In this document: piece by piece, positions 28,869 through 38,117 of the stretch
How the letters are laid out: every line of letters starts with the position of its first letter
How positions within the stretch are numbered: position 1 is the stretch's first letter
Assembly: GCF_013409785.1 (NCBI RefSeq)
Contig: NZ_JACCBV010000001.1
Span: forward strand, 1,736,001-1,800,000
Origin: Microbacterium immunditiarum
Lineage (GTDB): Bacteria; Actinomycetota; Actinomycetes; Actinomycetales; Microbacteriaceae
Direction: 5' to 3'
DNA length: 64,000 nucleotides
Notes under the pieces: generated by a model
Database searches by the model: none
The model's input: the letters and a program-made list of their open reading frames with translations, nothing else
What the model was told of the DNA's origin: nothing
Program-made: the position numbers and the translations under genes

Positions 28869-28940
28869 GCCTCTGTAGCTCAATGGAAGAGCAGTTGCGT
28901 CCTAAGCAAACGGTTGGGGGTTCGAGTCCCTCCAGGGGCA
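28869..28940 (+). tRNA. tRNA-Arg (anticodon CCT)
   Basis: A 72-base tRNA. The acceptor stem GCCTCTG pairs with CAGGGGC (28933-28939, one G-U pair), the D arm is GCTC-AATGGAA-GAGC, the anticodon loop is GTCCTAA with CCT at 28901-28903, the T arm is GGGGG-TTCGAGT-CCCTC, and the discriminator is A. CCA is not encoded. Its 3' end is the island's attachment site, and the last bases after the shared core come from the element. Confidence 0.93.
28920..28938 (+). repeat. attL core of the island
   Basis: GTTCGAGTCCCTCCAGGGG in the T arm and acceptor stem of tRNA-Arg(CCT) recurs exactly at 49810-49828, defining the element's ends. Beyond the core the two copies differ (CACAG here, GCACT at the right end). 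Confidence 0.9.
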
Positions 28941-28999
28941 CAGTGTCTTTTTACCTCTGACCAGGAGTTTCTTCTGAGGTCAGACCACACAGAATGCGT

Positions 29000-29021
29000 T
29001 TTTGCCCGCATTTTGCCCGCA
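29000..29021 (+). repeat. Left-end 11-bp tandem repeat (candidate integrase arm sites)
   Basis: Two perfect adjacent copies of TTTTGCCCGCA. The core TGCCCGCA recurs twice with the same 11-base period near the right end (49673-49691), in the same orientation. This position between att core and integrase fits arm-type binding sites. Confidence 0.65.
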
Positions 29022-29149
29022 TTCCGAAAATTCGGGGAGCCGAAAATTGCCGTCTGCAACGGCGTGCGCGCGACGTCTGAGAGCGCCAAAATCGAGCGTT
29101 TCGAACGAAATCTGCGTCGTCGAAATACTGAGCAGTCTGCTCTCTGGGG

Positions 29150-30280
29150 TCACTGCGGTCGGGCGTAGCGGGTCTGCGGACCCGAGGGCAGCGCGACGAG
29201 CGGCATCTGGTCGTTCAATCGCGTCGCGACGGCATCCAGATCGTCGTCGAAGAGATCGGCGTACGTGTCCAGCGTCATCGCCGCGGACGCGTGCCCGAGC
29301 ATGCGCTGGACCGCCTTGACGTTCGCGCCCGAGCTGATCGCCAGGGATGCGGCGGTGTGACGAAGGTCGTGAGGAGTGAGCCGAGGAATCGACGGATCGA
29401 ACGCCTGCGCACGCCGGACCGCATTCGCGAACCATCCCTTATTGCCAGAGTTGCGCATGTGATTGACGCCGTCGCCGAACAGAAGTCCCTCCGGCCCCTT
29501 GCCGGTGCACGCCTGCTCGATCATCGGCGCGAGCCGCTCGGGGTACGGCACCGAGCGCTTCTCATGCGTCTTCGGCGTGCCGACGTGGATCTCGTACGCG
29601 ATCATTACCGCGTTCTCTTCGATGACGAAGCGCCGGCGCAGCCGGTTCACGCTGCGCACCCGCAGCCCTGTGGCCTCGCCCCACCGCAGACCTGTGTACG
29701 CCAAGGTCAGGACAAGCGTCGGGTGGGCCGAGCACGCCGCCAGCGTCGCGACCTGGTCGTGCGAGAGGTAGACGCGGCGCTTGCCCGGTCCGTGCCGAGG
29801 CAGGTTGCGTACGTTGCGGGCTGGGTTGCTCGCCAGGCGGCGATCGTCGATCGCGACGTCCAGGATGCCGGCGAGGACGCCCAGTGCGCGAAGAACGACC
29901 GTGCGCGATTTCTGCGTCGCGAGGTCGGACACCCAATCCTGGACTTCCGAGCGACGGATCGACGAGATCTCTCTGTCGGCCCAGACCGGCGCGACGTGGT
30001 TCTTCCACGCCCGCTCGAGCGTCATGTAGTACGACGGCTTCGACATCGGTGGCTGCTTCGATCGCAGCCAGCTGTCGGCGAACATCCGGACCGGTACTCG
30101 CGACGACGACGGGTCGATGTACTCGCCCTTCGACTTCGACACAGTGACCATCGAGAGGTACAGCTTCGCCTCACGCATCGTCGTGAAGCCACGCTTCTCC
30201 GCCTCGGTGCGATCCGGCTTGCGATAGCGCACGCGGTAGCGGCGGCCTTTCGCGGATTCGTACGGGGTGATGCTGCCCAT
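29150..30280 (-). CDS. int: Tyrosine-type site-specific integrase
   Basis: A 376-residue phage-type integrase. It has an N-terminal arm-binding domain (MGSITPYESAKGRRYRVRYR), a SAM-like core-binding domain (residues 60-150) and a catalytic domain with Arg in TGLRWGE, His-x-x-Arg in HDLRH (about 304-307), His in LGHAS (about 330) and the nucleophile Tyr in DTYADL (about 340). All catalytic residues are present, so it should be active. It lies 210 bases from the tRNA attachment site it presumably uses. Confidence 0.95.
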   Translation of the reverse strand: MGSITPYESAKGRRYRVRYRKPDRTEAEKRGFTTMREAKLYLSMVTVSKSKGEYIDPSSSRVPVRMFADSWLRSKQPPMSKPSYYMTLERAWKNHVAPVWADREISSIRRSEVQDWVSDLATQKSRTVVLRALGVLAGILDVAIDDRRLASNPARNVRNLPRHGPGKRRVYLSHDQVATLAACSAHPTLVLTLAYTGLRWGEATGLRVRSVNRLRRRFVIEENAVMIAYEIHVGTPKTHEKRSVPYPERLAPMIEQACTGKGPEGLLFGDGVNHMRNSGNKGWFANAVRRAQAFDPSIPRLTPHDLRHTAASLAISSGANVKAVQRMLGHASAAMTLDTYADLFDDDLDAVATRLNDQMPLVALPSGPQTRYARPQ

Positions 30281-30559
30281 CTCGACCTCCGATCGTGCCC
30301 GGCTCGACGGTCAGTATTGGGCCAGTGTCGGACACTGGTCGGACCCCGTCAACGCGGCCGATGAGAGATGTGGATAGATGACGGAGGATGTCCTCAACTG
30401 GCGATGGGTTGGAGGGGCGCCTCCCTCCGACGCCGAGAGTGTAGCGATCGGTCGCGGCTCCGTTCTCGCCGCTCACTCCTTGCAGACTCCGCGCTGGCGC
30501 GCGTCGCTTAGCAGCCGTTCGACGACGAGGACTGCGCCGCGCCCGATCGCTAGAGGGGC

Positions 30560-30982
30560 TTACTGTCGGAGGAAACCCGACCTATTCGTTCGAAGATCCG
30601 AGCGGACACGTTCGACCGCGGGGACGTCGGCCGGCGCCCACTCCACGGAAGCGAGCTCGTCCGGCGTGAGCCAGCGAAGCGCCGCGTGCTCTGTGGGCTG
30701 CGGTGTTCCGCAACGGAGTTCGCAGTAGTAGGTGGTCAGCGTCACGACCCCGAACTCGTAATTGTGAGTTGTCGTGAGGATCTCGTCGCCGACTCTGATG
30801 TCGACGAGCAACTCCTCGCCGATTTCGCGAGCGAGCGCCTCTTGCGGGGACTCGCCTTCCTCGATCTTTCCACCGGGGAATTCCCACATGTTGGGCAGAC
30901 TTCCGCTCGGCCCTCGCATCGCGGCGAGCACACGTTCGTCGCTCACGATGACCGCGCCCACCACGTTGAATCGCCGTGTCAT
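30560..30982 (-). CDS. NUDIX hydrolase (MutT-like)
   Basis: A 140-residue NUDIX pyrophosphohydrolase. The NUDIX box runs from GKIEEGESPQEAL to REIGEEL, with the WEFPGG motif of MutT/8-oxo-dGTPase-type enzymes just before it. It would hydrolyse a nucleoside triphosphate. The ATG overlaps the stop of the SRA-nuclease gene (ATGA), so it is translated with it. That coupling to a restriction-type gene inside a defence-rich island suggests a nucleotide-linked defence role, which is inference. Confidence 0.9.
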   Translation of the reverse strand: MTRRFNVVGAVIVSDERVLAAMRGPSGSLPNMWEFPGGKIEEGESPQEALAREIGEELLVDIRVGDEILTTTHNYEFGVVTLTTYYCELRCGTPQPTEHAALRWLTPDELASVEWAPADVPAVERVRSDLRTNRSGFLRQ

Positions 30983-31947
30983 TGGTGCAGCCGTTCTTCC
31001 CGATGTGAGGTGTCGGGCGGCACAAGCACGAAGGTTGTCTGCTCGCGGAAGGCCAGCCCAAGTCCGGCATCGCGGAGAAGATCCCGGAGGTCAGCGGTGG
31101 GGCGTTCGGGAAGAAGTACCGAACAGCGTAAGTCGTCGACGCGCACGTGTCGGCGGTAGTCGTAGAGCTGACCGACCGCCATACGGAGATCTGAGCGGCC
31201 GGCAATCGCCTTCGCTTCATAGAGGGTGTGATCGACTTCGTCGTAGATGTCGGTGAGGAGCCGGGTGCGCTCGGCGGGGAGGTTAATCGCCCACCGAGTG
31301 AAGGTGTGCCCGACTTGATGTGCGATGAACTCGTCGACAAGCTGCGACTCGCGCCGTACCGCCAGGCCACCCGCGCGATCCGCCGTCTCGAAGAACTCGG
31401 TTGAGTTGATCTCGACGGGAACAGAGATGGCGTTCGGTTCGCGCGTCACTCCCGAGTATCCGACCAGCTCAACGACGTCATCCGGGATCACGCTCACCGG
31501 GAGCAGCCGGAAGACGAGGACTGTGCGCAGCGCTCCGCTCCGATCGAGCGCTGGCATGCGCTCAAATGGCACGTCGGGGTCAAGGATGAACTCGCCGATG
31601 TATCGCTGGAGCTTCGTACTCGACCCCGCCACGACGCCCGCTGCGCTGAACGCGTGGAGGGAGCGCCCTTTCGCGGCGTGGGTCAGGATCGGTGAGTTGC
31701 TGCCACTGAGCTTCTGGTCCCCAACGCGGCCCGCGCCGGTGTAGTGGAACACCGTGCCGTCCGAGGAGAAACCGTCATAGACGTAGCCAAATTGTCTGCC
31801 CTCGGCGGGGTCCGTGAACACAAAGACGGAGTTGGACGTGTTGCTCGGAACGATGCCGCCAGACTGAACGCTTCCGCCATACTCCACCACGAGGTCTGCA
31901 CGTGTGACGATGTCACCTGCGCGGAGGCGGAAGGCGGGCGATGGCAC
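30979..31947 (-). CDS. SRA-like plus PD-(D/E)XK nuclease protein (modification-dependent restriction type)
   Basis: A 322-residue two-domain protein. The N-terminal half (residues 8-160: RAGDIVTRADLVVEYGGSVQ, FGYVYDGFSSDGTVFHYTGA, RYIGEFIL) resembles the SRA-like domain of ScoMcrA, which reads modified DNA. The C-terminal half has a PD-(D/E)XK-like core: Asp in YDEVDHTLYEAKA, the ExK near residue 243 and QLYDYRRH. Together these suggest a type IV restriction enzyme that cuts modified DNA. It heads the operon with the NUDIX gene and is divergent from the mazG-like gene. Confidence 0.7.
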   Translation of the reverse strand: MPSPAFRLRAGDIVTRADLVVEYGGSVQSGGIVPSNTSNSVFVFTDPAEGRQFGYVYDGFSSDGTVFHYTGAGRVGDQKLSGSNSPILTHAAKGRSLHAFSAAGVVAGSSTKLQRYIGEFILDPDVPFERMPALDRSGALRTVLVFRLLPVSVIPDDVVELVGYSGVTREPNAISVPVEINSTEFFETADRAGGLAVRRESQLVDEFIAHQVGHTFTRWAINLPAERTRLLTDIYDEVDHTLYEAKAIAGRSDLRMAVGQLYDYRRHVRVDDLRCSVLLPERPTADLRDLLRDAGLGLAFREQTTFVLVPPDTSHREERLHQ

Positions 31948-32080
31948 GTGATCAACCTATCGATCAGATCGAGTTGGCGGCGAGGATCTTCCGCGAGCTG
32001 GGGCCACTACGACGAGTCCGAACGCCACCCGCCTGCTCCCCTTGCGGAGCCCGCGCCCGCGTCCTGATACGGTCGCAATC

Positions 32081-32401
32081 GTGACGAGTGAGCGTGTTCA
32101 GAAGGCCCTAGAGGACTTTGTTCGAGAGCGTGACTGGGCCCAGTTTCACACTCCGGCGAACCTGGCCAAGAGCATTGCGATTGAGGCGGGCGAGCTACTG
32201 GAGTGCTTCCAGTGGAGCGACGATGCAGACGAGGCGCAGGTGCGAGCCGAGCTTGCTGACGTTGTGACCTATTGCACACTGCTCGCCGCACGGCTCGGGG
32301 TCGACCTCGATGAGATCGTGCTCGAGAAACTCGTCACGACTGGAGAGAAGTACCCGGCCGATCGGGCCAGGGGACGGAGCACAAAGTATGACGCCCTTTG
32401 A
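32081..32401 (+). CDS. MazG-like nucleotide pyrophosphohydrolase
   Basis: A 106-residue all-alpha NTP pyrophosphatase of the MazG superfamily. The metal-binding residues are in IEAGELLECFQW (ExxE type) and AELADVVTYCTLLA (ExxD). Single-domain forms like this often hydrolyse dNTPs. The GTG lies seven bases after TACGGT (32068-32073), suggesting a leaderless mRNA. The gene overlaps the following GIY-YIG-DUF2075 gene by 14 bases, so the two are expressed together. Confidence 0.85.
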   Translation: MTSERVQKALEDFVRERDWAQFHTPANLAKSIAIEAGELLECFQWSDDADEAQVRAELADVVTYCTLLAARLGVDLDEIVLEKLVTTGEKYPADRARGRSTKYDAL

Positions 32402-34139
32402 GATCGAGCGCCTGAGCTTCACGTCAGGCGCGATTTCGGACTGGGTGGCTGGCGACGAGCGCCGAAGGAACTGGCCTGTCGTCTACGTGCTTGATGGTGC
32501 CGACTCGGCTGGTGCCGGGGCCGTGTACGTCGGTGAGACGGTCAACGCCGCTGCGCGCATGCGCCAGCATCTCGCGAACCCCGCCAAGAACGCATTCCGG
32601 CGCGTGCGCGTTGTCATCGACGACACCTTCAACAAGTCGGCGTGCCTCGATCTGGAGTCTCACCTGATCCGCTGGCTCGCCGGCGACGGACAGTTCACGG
32701 TGATGAATGGCAACGAGGGCATCATCGACGCCCGGTACTACGAGCGCGACCTTTACCGGGAGAGCTTCCGTGACATCTTCGACAAGTTGCGATCAGAGGG
32801 AATCTTCCAGCGCAGCATCCCTGAGATCGAGAACAGCGACCTCTTCAAACTGTCGCCGTTCAAAGTGCTCACGCCGGAACAGGCGATCGCGGTCGAGGAC
32901 ATTGTGGAGGGACTCCTTGCCGACCTCGGCAACGGAGCGTCGTCTACGAGTGTGATCGAAGGACAGCCTGGGACGGGCAAGACCATCATCGCGATCTTCC
33001 TGATGAAGCTCCTCGCAGACATCCGCGACCACGATGATGCAGACGAAGTCGAACCAGACTCGATGTTCGCCGACTTCTTCGTGCCCGGCAATCGCGAACT
33101 ACTCGCGGGCCTTCGGATCGGTTTCGTCGTACCTCAGCAGTCCTTGCGCGAATCCATCAAGCGTGTCTTTAAGAAGACACCAAAGCTCACGGAGGCACAA
33201 ATCCTGACGCCCTTCGACGTGGGGGCATCAGATCAGCCATGGGACCTGCTGATTGTCGACGAGACTCATCGCCTGAACCAGCGTGCGAACCAGTCGTCGG
33301 GCGTCAACAACAGGCGATTCATCACAATCAACGAGAAGCTCTTTGGCGTTGACGACCCATCGAAGACGCAGCTGGACTGGATCCGCGCTCAGAGCCGGCA
33401 CCAGATCTATTTGCTCGACGTCGAGCAGACCATACGACCGGCTGACCTGCCTCAGAGTGTCCTCCGCTCGCTCGTGGACCAGGCAAGGTCGACGCATCGC
33501 CGGTATCCGCTGTCTACCCAGATGCGCGTGCGTGCAGGCGCCGACTATGTGCAATTCGTTCGGGACGTGCTGCGGGGCGAGTCCAACGCGACCGAGCGCC
33601 CCGACTTCGGTGACTACGACCTGAGATTCTTCGACAACCTCGCGGCGATGCGACGCACAATTTTCAAGCGCAACGACGAGCATGGCCTCGCCCGCCTCGT
33701 CGCCGGCTACGCATGGGAGTGGAAGAGCAGTCGCGATAAGGAAGCGTTTGATATCGAGCTGGATGGCGTGCGCCTTCGCTGGAACAGCCAAGCCAAAGAC
33801 TGGATCAATAGTCCGGCATCCATTCACGAGGTCGGGTCTATCCATACCGTCCAGGGTTACGACCTCAACTACGCAGGCGTCATCATCGGCAACGACCTCC
33901 GTTACGACCCCCACTCCCAACGGCTCTACATCGACCGCGCCTCGTATCGGGATGCGAAGGGCAAAGAGAACAACAAGCAACGCGGGATCGCCTACTCCGA
34001 CGACGACCTATTGGAGTTCATCCGCAACATCTACGGCGTTCTCCTGACGAGAGGCATGCTCGGCACGTATGTATACGTGTGTGATCCGCCGCTGCGCGAG
34101 TACATTGCGCGCCAGATTGGGCGTCGCGTCACCGGCTAG
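32388..34139 (+). CDS. GIY-YIG nuclease domain fused to DUF2075 P-loop helicase-like domain
   Basis: A 583-residue fusion. Residues 20-70 are a GIY-YIG-like nuclease module (PVVYVLDG, AVYVGETVNAAARMRQH). From about residue 165 a DUF2075 superfamily 1-like ATPase follows, with Walker A GQPGTGKT near 189, Walker B LLIVDETHR near 286 and a C-terminal helicase lobe (SIHTVQGYDLNYAGVIIGND). This architecture occurs in defence islands, but its mechanism is not settled. The start overlaps the mazG-like gene by 14 bases. Confidence 0.85.
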   Translation: MTPFEIERLSFTSGAISDWVAGDERRRNWPVVYVLDGADSAGAGAVYVGETVNAAARMRQHLANPAKNAFRRVRVVIDDTFNKSACLDLESHLIRWLAGDGQFTVMNGNEGIIDARYYERDLYRESFRDIFDKLRSEGIFQRSIPEIENSDLFKLSPFKVLTPEQAIAVEDIVEGLLADLGNGASSTSVIEGQPGTGKTIIAIFLMKLLADIRDHDDADEVEPDSMFADFFVPGNRELLAGLRIGFVVPQQSLRESIKRVFKKTPKLTEAQILTPFDVGASDQPWDLLIVDETHRLNQRANQSSGVNNRRFITINEKLFGVDDPSKTQLDWIRAQSRHQIYLLDVEQTIRPADLPQSVLRSLVDQARSTHRRYPLSTQMRVRAGADYVQFVRDVLRGESNATERPDFGDYDLRFFDNLAAMRRTIFKRNDEHGLARLVAGYAWEWKSSRDKEAFDIELDGVRLRWNSQAKDWINSPASIHEVGSIHTVQGYDLNYAGVIIGNDLRYDPHSQRLYIDRASYRDAKGKENNKQRGIAYSDDDLLEFIRNIYGVLLTRGMLGTYVYVCDPPLREYIARQIGRRVTG

Positions 34140-34423
34140 TCCGGTAGTGAAGGCCTCAGGGGCGCACGGCGTCTTCTCTCTGGCGCATGGACCCCCCGCG
34201 AGGCGCAAGCCAATCGCCGCGCCGTTGGTGGATTGCGGTGCGAATCGGGTGAGCTGCTTCACCAGCGTTCGTGGCCGGAGCACGAGGGCGCCTTCGGCCC
34301 TAGACCAGCCGCCAACGAGAGGTCAGCCTGCTGCAAGGAAGCCGAGCGAAGACCGCGAGAGCGAACGCGTTCGCGCGAGAACAATTACCAGTCAGCGGTC
34401 GCACCGCACGATTCGCAATTTCC

Positions 34424-35761
34424 CTAGCTGCGGGGTTCCGATACCGGCCAGAGCCCGACCGACTGCCGGTACTCGGTGGCTTCGCCGACCTCGTTGAACT
34501 CGAGGATGTTGCCCACCTTTTCGATGAGGACGTCGCGCACCTCGGCTGGTGTGGCGAAGAAGAACTCCTTTCGCGCGTTGGCGCGGTTGAGGGCGCGGTC
34601 GGCGAAGTGATGGTGCAGCTCGGATTCGAGGGTGACGGCGTCTTCGGAGAAGAAGAGCGCGTGGGTATCGAATCTGAAAGGCACAGAAGCCCCACCGAGT
34701 TCGACGATGCGATCGCGCGGCTCGAGGCGTCGCGTCAGGCCGATCTTCACCACGTTGGCGCCGAAGGCCCCCTCGTTCGAGATCACGTAGACGTAACCAG
34801 CGCGAATGTTCGCTGCCCGGAAGTCGTTCTGCGCGATCGCATCATCGACCGCCGCGAGCCGTGCGCGCAAGGCGTCGTCGACCTGCCCCTGCTGCTCCAA
34901 GACTGACAGCGTGTTGAGGAGGTGCGCGCGTTCCTTATCGAGGCGCGCTCGCTCCTCGGCGAGCTCTCGCTCGACCTTCTTCTCTTCACGGAGGCGCGCT
35001 CGCTCCTCGCGTTCCGCCTCGCGCTCTTCCTGCTTCTTCATCAACCAGTCGGCGGTGAGCTCAATCTCCTCCACGCGCAGGTCGTGAAACTCGTCGCTGA
35101 TCTTCATCTCCATCAGTGCGCCCAGCTTGGCGATCGCCGTCCGCGACGCCTCAAGTCGACGCTTGGCGGTCACGACATTCCCGACCCGAAGCGTTCGAAT
35201 CGAATTGTCAGCCTCAGCGTTGTAAGCCCGGAGCATGAGCTTCGCCAGGTCGTCGGTCATGCGGCGACCCTGGGCGAGGGAGTTGTTGAAGGTGAACAGC
35301 TCGGACTTCACGATCGCTCGACCCGCCTTTACAGCGTCGGCAATGCGGGACTCGAGCGAAGCAAGCGCTTCTTGGTAAGCCGCTGCCGTTTCAAGCGGAT
35401 GGTGGTATCGGTAGATCCCCACGTCCTGCAGCACTCGCGCGTCACTCAAGTCCACGTAGTCGCCCGCACGCGCCTCCGCCAGCTGTGCGCGAAGTGAGGC
35501 GTTCTCGGCTTCAAGGAACGCTAGCCGGCCCATCTCCGAACCCGGGGCCGGTGCCGCGGCTGTCGGATCCTCATTCGTCGGAAGATCAGCCGCCGGCGCA
35601 ACTGCCTCTGCAGCGGGCGGCTCGTCTGTCAGCCACAACTGCCATCCGGCGGGGGGTTCCGGCCACGACGGGTCTGGAGTCCAGCCTGCTGGCGGGACCC
35701 AACCCGCCGGTGGCTTTGGCCATCCCGGAGGCGGGTTGAACCTGACGCTCGAATCAGTCAT
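34424..35761 (-). CDS. DUF4041 and T5orf172 (GIY-YIG) domain protein
   Basis: A 445-residue protein. The N-terminus has repeated PPxGW units (PPGWPKPPAGWVPPAGW). A DUF4041 region follows (residues 110-240), then a charged coiled coil with many EER/AEE repeats (residues 240-300), and a C-terminal T5orf172/GIY-YIG nuclease domain (AGYVYVISNEGAFG, KIGLTRRLEPRDRI). DUF4041-T5orf172 proteins are common in phages and islands; a nuclease role is likely. Its ATG overlaps the stop of the upstream coiled-coil gene (ATGA). Confidence 0.85.
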   Translation of the reverse strand: MTDSSVRFNPPPGWPKPPAGWVPPAGWTPDPSWPEPPAGWQLWLTDEPPAAEAVAPAADLPTNEDPTAAAPAPGSEMGRLAFLEAENASLRAQLAEARAGDYVDLSDARVLQDVGIYRYHHPLETAAAYQEALASLESRIADAVKAGRAIVKSELFTFNNSLAQGRRMTDDLAKLMLRAYNAEADNSIRTLRVGNVVTAKRRLEASRTAIAKLGALMEMKISDEFHDLRVEEIELTADWLMKKQEEREAEREERARLREEKKVERELAEERARLDKERAHLLNTLSVLEQQGQVDDALRARLAAVDDAIAQNDFRAANIRAGYVYVISNEGAFGANVVKIGLTRRLEPRDRIVELGGASVPFRFDTHALFFSEDAVTLESELHHHFADRALNRANARKEFFFATPAEVRDVLIEKVGNILEFNEVGEATEYRQSVGLWPVSEPRS

Positions 35762-37008
35762 CGCGCGCGCCGTACCCCACCGGCGACGGCGGGCACCAGA
35801 CCGTACGGATTTTTCGAGACCGAGGCGCCAAGGTGCTCGAGAGTCGCGGAAGGGACGACTGCGGACAAGTCGAGCGCGTCGAACTCCTCGCGGCGCGCTG
35901 CGACTGCGACGAAGGGCACGTAGGTCGGTCGGCCGGTCGCCGGACTGATGGTCTCGGTTCCCAGCTCCAGTGAAATGCTCGCGATCAGTCCGCGACGGTC
36001 GGCCTCGAACACCTCGTGAAGGGACCGCAACGCGATGTTGTGAACGACGCGCAGATAGCGGTCCTTTGTATCTTTTTGTGTTGCAGCGACAGGAGTGATT
36101 TCGTCCGTCGCTTTGGTGTAGCGGTACGACTTGATCGCGGGAATCGCGTCCGGCCCTGGAATCAGAACCCGCAGGCTGAGTTCGGCGGTCGTCGGTTCAA
36201 AGGTCGCCGAGTGCGATACCGGAAACCATTCAGGGTAGATCGAGTTGGCGAGCACGATTCCGACGTACTCCTGAAGGGCGTCAACCGTGCCGTACGCCAG
36301 GCCCGAAATCAGCTGGTCGAGGGACTCATTCTGCTCGGCGACATCCTTCTCCCGCGCGGCTGACTCCGCCTCGTATTGCGCGAGCGCCTCGGCGAGGGCG
36401 ATCTGTCGCGCGCTCTCTGCCGCCTGGTGGGCGGCCTCTTGCGCCGCGCGGCGTGCGGGAAGTTCGTCAGTCGCGGCCTTCCACGCCCAGTAGTCGGTCG
36501 CATACTGCTGCTCGACCGCCGCTAGAGCATCCGCAGCCTTTTGCTTGCGCCCGAGCAGTCCCTTCACCGGCTCCGGTTCGCGTTTGACCGGCAGCGGAGG
36601 GTCGGGGATCGCCGCCGGCGCGGGAATCGGGACGCGCAAGTCCTCGCGCGGGAAGGGCGGGTGCGTGACTACGGCGCGCAGCGACTCCAAGTCCACGAAG
36701 TCGTCCACATCGAGCGTTGCCGAGAGAATTTCGTCGAGTTCGACGAGGCGCCTGTTCAGCTCCGCGGTTAGCTCTTCAGCCTCGGCTTGGCGAGCCTCCG
36801 CGTGCGCTTGAGCTGCCTCGCGCTCCAGACGTTTGCGATCCTGCTCCGACGCACGGGCGGCAGCTGCCGCCGCGCGCTCTGCGGCGCGTTGTGCAGCTTC
36901 GGCCCGCTTGACCGCCTGCGACTGCTGACGTAGCGCGGCCTGCTGTCTCTGATCGGCAAGCTTTGCCTGGTGCTGAAGCTCCGCAAAAAACCCACGACGA
37001 CGTGCCAT
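35758..37008 (-). CDS. Coiled-coil protein of a restriction-associated actinobacterial family
   Basis: A 416-residue protein starting MARRRGFFAELQHQAKLADQ. It has a long Ala/Arg/Glu coiled coil (residues 10-100), the block TLDVDDFVDLESLRAVVTHP, a second coil (residues 190-250), and a C-terminal domain with VALQEYVGIVLANS-like and YRYTKATDEITPV segments ending VSKNPYGLV. Relatives are often annotated as restriction-system proteins, some fused to Mrr nuclease domains; no nuclease domain is seen here. It is co-translated with the DUF4041 gene. The ATG at 37008 was chosen by the conserved start. Confidence 0.7.
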   Translation of the reverse strand: MARRRGFFAELQHQAKLADQRQQAALRQQSQAVKRAEAAQRAAERAAAAAARASEQDRKRLEREAAQAHAEARQAEAEELTAELNRRLVELDEILSATLDVDDFVDLESLRAVVTHPPFPREDLRVPIPAPAAIPDPPLPVKREPEPVKGLLGRKQKAADALAAVEQQYATDYWAWKAATDELPARRAAQEAAHQAAESARQIALAEALAQYEAESAAREKDVAEQNESLDQLISGLAYGTVDALQEYVGIVLANSIYPEWFPVSHSATFEPTTAELSLRVLIPGPDAIPAIKSYRYTKATDEITPVAATQKDTKDRYLRVVHNIALRSLHEVFEADRRGLIASISLELGTETISPATGRPTYVPFVAVAARREEFDALDLSAVVPSATLEHLGASVSKNPYGLVPAVAGGVRRAR

Positions 37009-37182
37009 ACGTGCCCCCAAATCGACCAACTCCCGAAGTCTATTGGGGAAGCACGTCGTCCTTCTCACCCAGCCTGCTTCTGTCTCCCGCTGACGGCGCT
37101 CCGTAGCGAGATAGCGACCGGTTCACTTCGCGCAGTCCATGTCGATGAGCACCACGCACTCGCGTGAAGCCATACTGGGCGA

Positions 37183-37803
37183 ATGGACGCCCGCTTCGAT
37201 TCATTCCCATTCCAAGACGGACAGTTCGCCCCGCTCGGCGCGAAGGCCTACGCGCCCGTCGTTCCTACGCGAGCGATGGGGTTCACCGACGACGAAGAAT
37301 GGGAGGTAGTCGGGGAATCCCGCTACCTCGACGGTATTCGCCGCACCAAGGAGCTGATGGATGAAGATGAAGAGGGCGGGACGCTATTCGCCCAGCTAAT
37401 CGCGGAGCCCTTGAACGAGTTCGACCGCCACGCGGTGCGCGTGGACCTCGTGTGGGACTACCAACGTGAGACCTGCGGCTATCTACCTCGCGAGCAGGCA
37501 TACAGGCTCCAGCCCCTGGTGATTCAGGAGGCCGACGACGGCCTGATCGTACTTCGAGAGGCCTCCCTTTACGGCGGAACTCTCGATCGGCCAAACATCG
37601 GCGTCTGGCTCTCACCTCCAGCATTGTCCGACCAGACGCAGGACTACTCCGACTTTCGTGCCGAGCGCGCCGCCAACGAGCGCGACGAATCCGCGGCCAC
37701 TCAACGCGCGAACGCGGTCGCGCGGGAACACCAAGAAGCGATAGTCGCGGAGCAGGCTGCCGCATCGGAGAAGCGCTCGCTATGGAAGCGACTCGGATTC
37801 TGA
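37183..37803 (+). CDS. HIRAN-domain-like protein
   Basis: A 206-residue protein. Residues 35-120 match a HIRAN domain: EVVGESRYLDGI, FAQLIAEPLNEFDRHAVRVD and CGYLPREQAYRLQ. HIRAN domains bind DNA ends or stalled-fork structures and occur alone in bacterial defence or repair loci. A charged helical tail (AANERDESAATQRANAVARE) ends in the basic KRSLWKRLGF. It is divergent from the coiled-coil/DUF4041 operon. The ATG lies near a CATACT -10-like hexamer. Confidence 0.75.
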   Translation: MDARFDSFPFQDGQFAPLGAKAYAPVVPTRAMGFTDDEEWEVVGESRYLDGIRRTKELMDEDEEGGTLFAQLIAEPLNEFDRHAVRVDLVWDYQRETCGYLPREQAYRLQPLVIQEADDGLIVLREASLYGGTLDRPNIGVWLSPPALSDQTQDYSDFRAERAANERDESAATQRANAVAREHQEAIVAEQAAASEKRSLWKRLGF

Positions 37804-38117
37804 GTCCTGCGCCCTAATCGCCTGCCGTCGTTGCAGTCCGCCACTGGTCTCCGTTCGCGCGGCGGGCGGAGCAGGACTCGTGTGTGTAGGCAGAGCATCA
37901 GACGGTCCGAATTGCGAATTTGGGATCTCCGAGCAGGGCGGACAGGCAGCACCGTCGAAGCGACGAGCGATCCCTTTCCCAGAACAGGCCGCAGGACGAG
38001 GCGAGTGTGAGTCCTGACTGGAGGGCCGCTCAGGCCCCGAGAGCTGTCTCAGCGCACGCAACTGCGCGGTCCTTGAGCCAAGCCTCCAAGGAGGGGATAG
38101 GCGCAAGTGCCGGGGGA
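37804..38117. other. Intergenic stretch, no feature seen
   Basis: 314 bases between the HIRAN gene and the convergent membrane-anchored gene. Short open frames cross it on both strands, but none has a ribosome-binding site or recognisable product. No hairpin with a U-tract was found. Confidence 0.6.
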
